Of a stretch of 14,560 nt of DNA, positions 14,458 to 14,560 are shown piece after piece; the first letter of the stretch is position 1, and each line of letters begins with the position of its first letter. The stretch is from Kiloniellales bacterium (lineage in GTDB: Bacteria > Pseudomonadota > Alphaproteobacteria > Kiloniellales > JAKSDN01). Location: positions 1 through 14,560 of the forward strand of contig JAKSDN010000050.1 of NCBI GenBank assembly GCA_022360075.1, written 5' to 3'. The notes below the pieces were generated by a model that was not told where the DNA came from, ran no database searches, and saw only the letters and a program-made list of their open reading frames with translations. A program made the position numbers and the translations under genes.

Positions 14458-14560
14458 ATGTCCGCAGTGATAACCGAAGAAAGACTGAAACGCCTGCGCG
14501 GCGCGCTCTCGAAGGTGTCCACCGCGACGGTCTCCACGGTGCTGTTCAAGCGGGGGCTAC
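14458..14560 (+). CDS. RraA-family protein, N-terminal fragment (cut by window edge)
   Basis: The ATG at 14458 has GAAGG about eight bases upstream and opens 34 codons that run off the window. The visible sequence contains LKRLRGALSKVSTATVSTVL followed by FKRGL. The pattern of a basic helix, then (V/I)STATV(S/T)TVLFKRG, is characteristic of the N-terminus of RraA-like proteins. This family includes the RNase E regulator RraA and class II 4-hydroxy-4-methyl-2-oxoglutarate/4-carboxy-4-hydroxy-2-oxoadipate aldolases, which also decarboxylate oxaloacetate. Next to carboxylate transport and hydroxyacid dehydrogenase genes, an aldolase or decarboxylase role is more likely than RNase regulation. The catalytic residues lie outside the window, so this remains a family-level call. 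Confidence 0.75.
   Translation, partial: MSAVITEERLKRLRGALSKVSTATVSTVLFKRGL

Overview
The window looks like chromosomal DNA from a GC-rich proteobacterium, probably an alphaproteobacterium. This is inferred from uniformly high GC with strong G/C third-position use, mostly AGGAGG-like ribosome binding sites, and the gene content: a peptide/nickel-type ABC importer, a TAXI-type TRAP importer, LysR regulators and FCD-type GntR regulators. There is no transposase, integrase, phage gene, tRNA, rRNA or CRISPR array. The window reads as an accessory small-molecule uptake and catabolism region.

Left part (1-7074). A short minus-strand reading frame runs off the left edge (1-86). A LysR regulator (309-1229, minus) is divergent from a complete five-gene ABC importer on the plus strand: substrate-binding protein, two ATPases and two permeases (1622-7074). 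The four ATPase and permease genes overlap by 4, 7 and 4 bases and are certainly one unit. The binding-protein gene is separated from them by a perfect 13-bp hairpin, the usual arrangement when the binding protein must be made in excess.

Middle part (7067-12189, minus strand). Reading leftward, the order is TAXI binding protein, fused TRAP permease, D-2-hydroxyacid dehydrogenase and malate/L-lactate-type (Ldh_2) dehydrogenase. Two unrelated dehydrogenase folds, commonly of opposite stereopreference, are encoded behind one dedicated importer. This suggests a 2-hydroxy acid is imported and then oxidised to, or inverted through, its 2-oxo acid. The substrate cannot be read from sequence. The last gene converges on, and overlaps by 8 bases, the last permease gene of the ABC importer.

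Right part (12190-14560). A long AT-rich intergenic region carries a consensus -35 box, a perfect GntR-type operator and repeated TGTCTTA elements. It is followed by a FadR/FCD-type GntR regulator (plus), a second and related FCD GntR regulator facing it (minus), and the first 34 codons of an RraA-family protein (plus) that leaves the window. RraA relatives include aldolases and decarboxylases of 2-oxo acids, so this gene may continue the same pathway.

I found no gene family that is itself new. The best candidates for a second look are the opposite-fold dehydrogenase pair with its TRAP importer, the D-2-hydroxyacid dehydrogenase that lacks the usual catalytic glutamate position, and the operator architecture in the two AT-rich regulatory regions.
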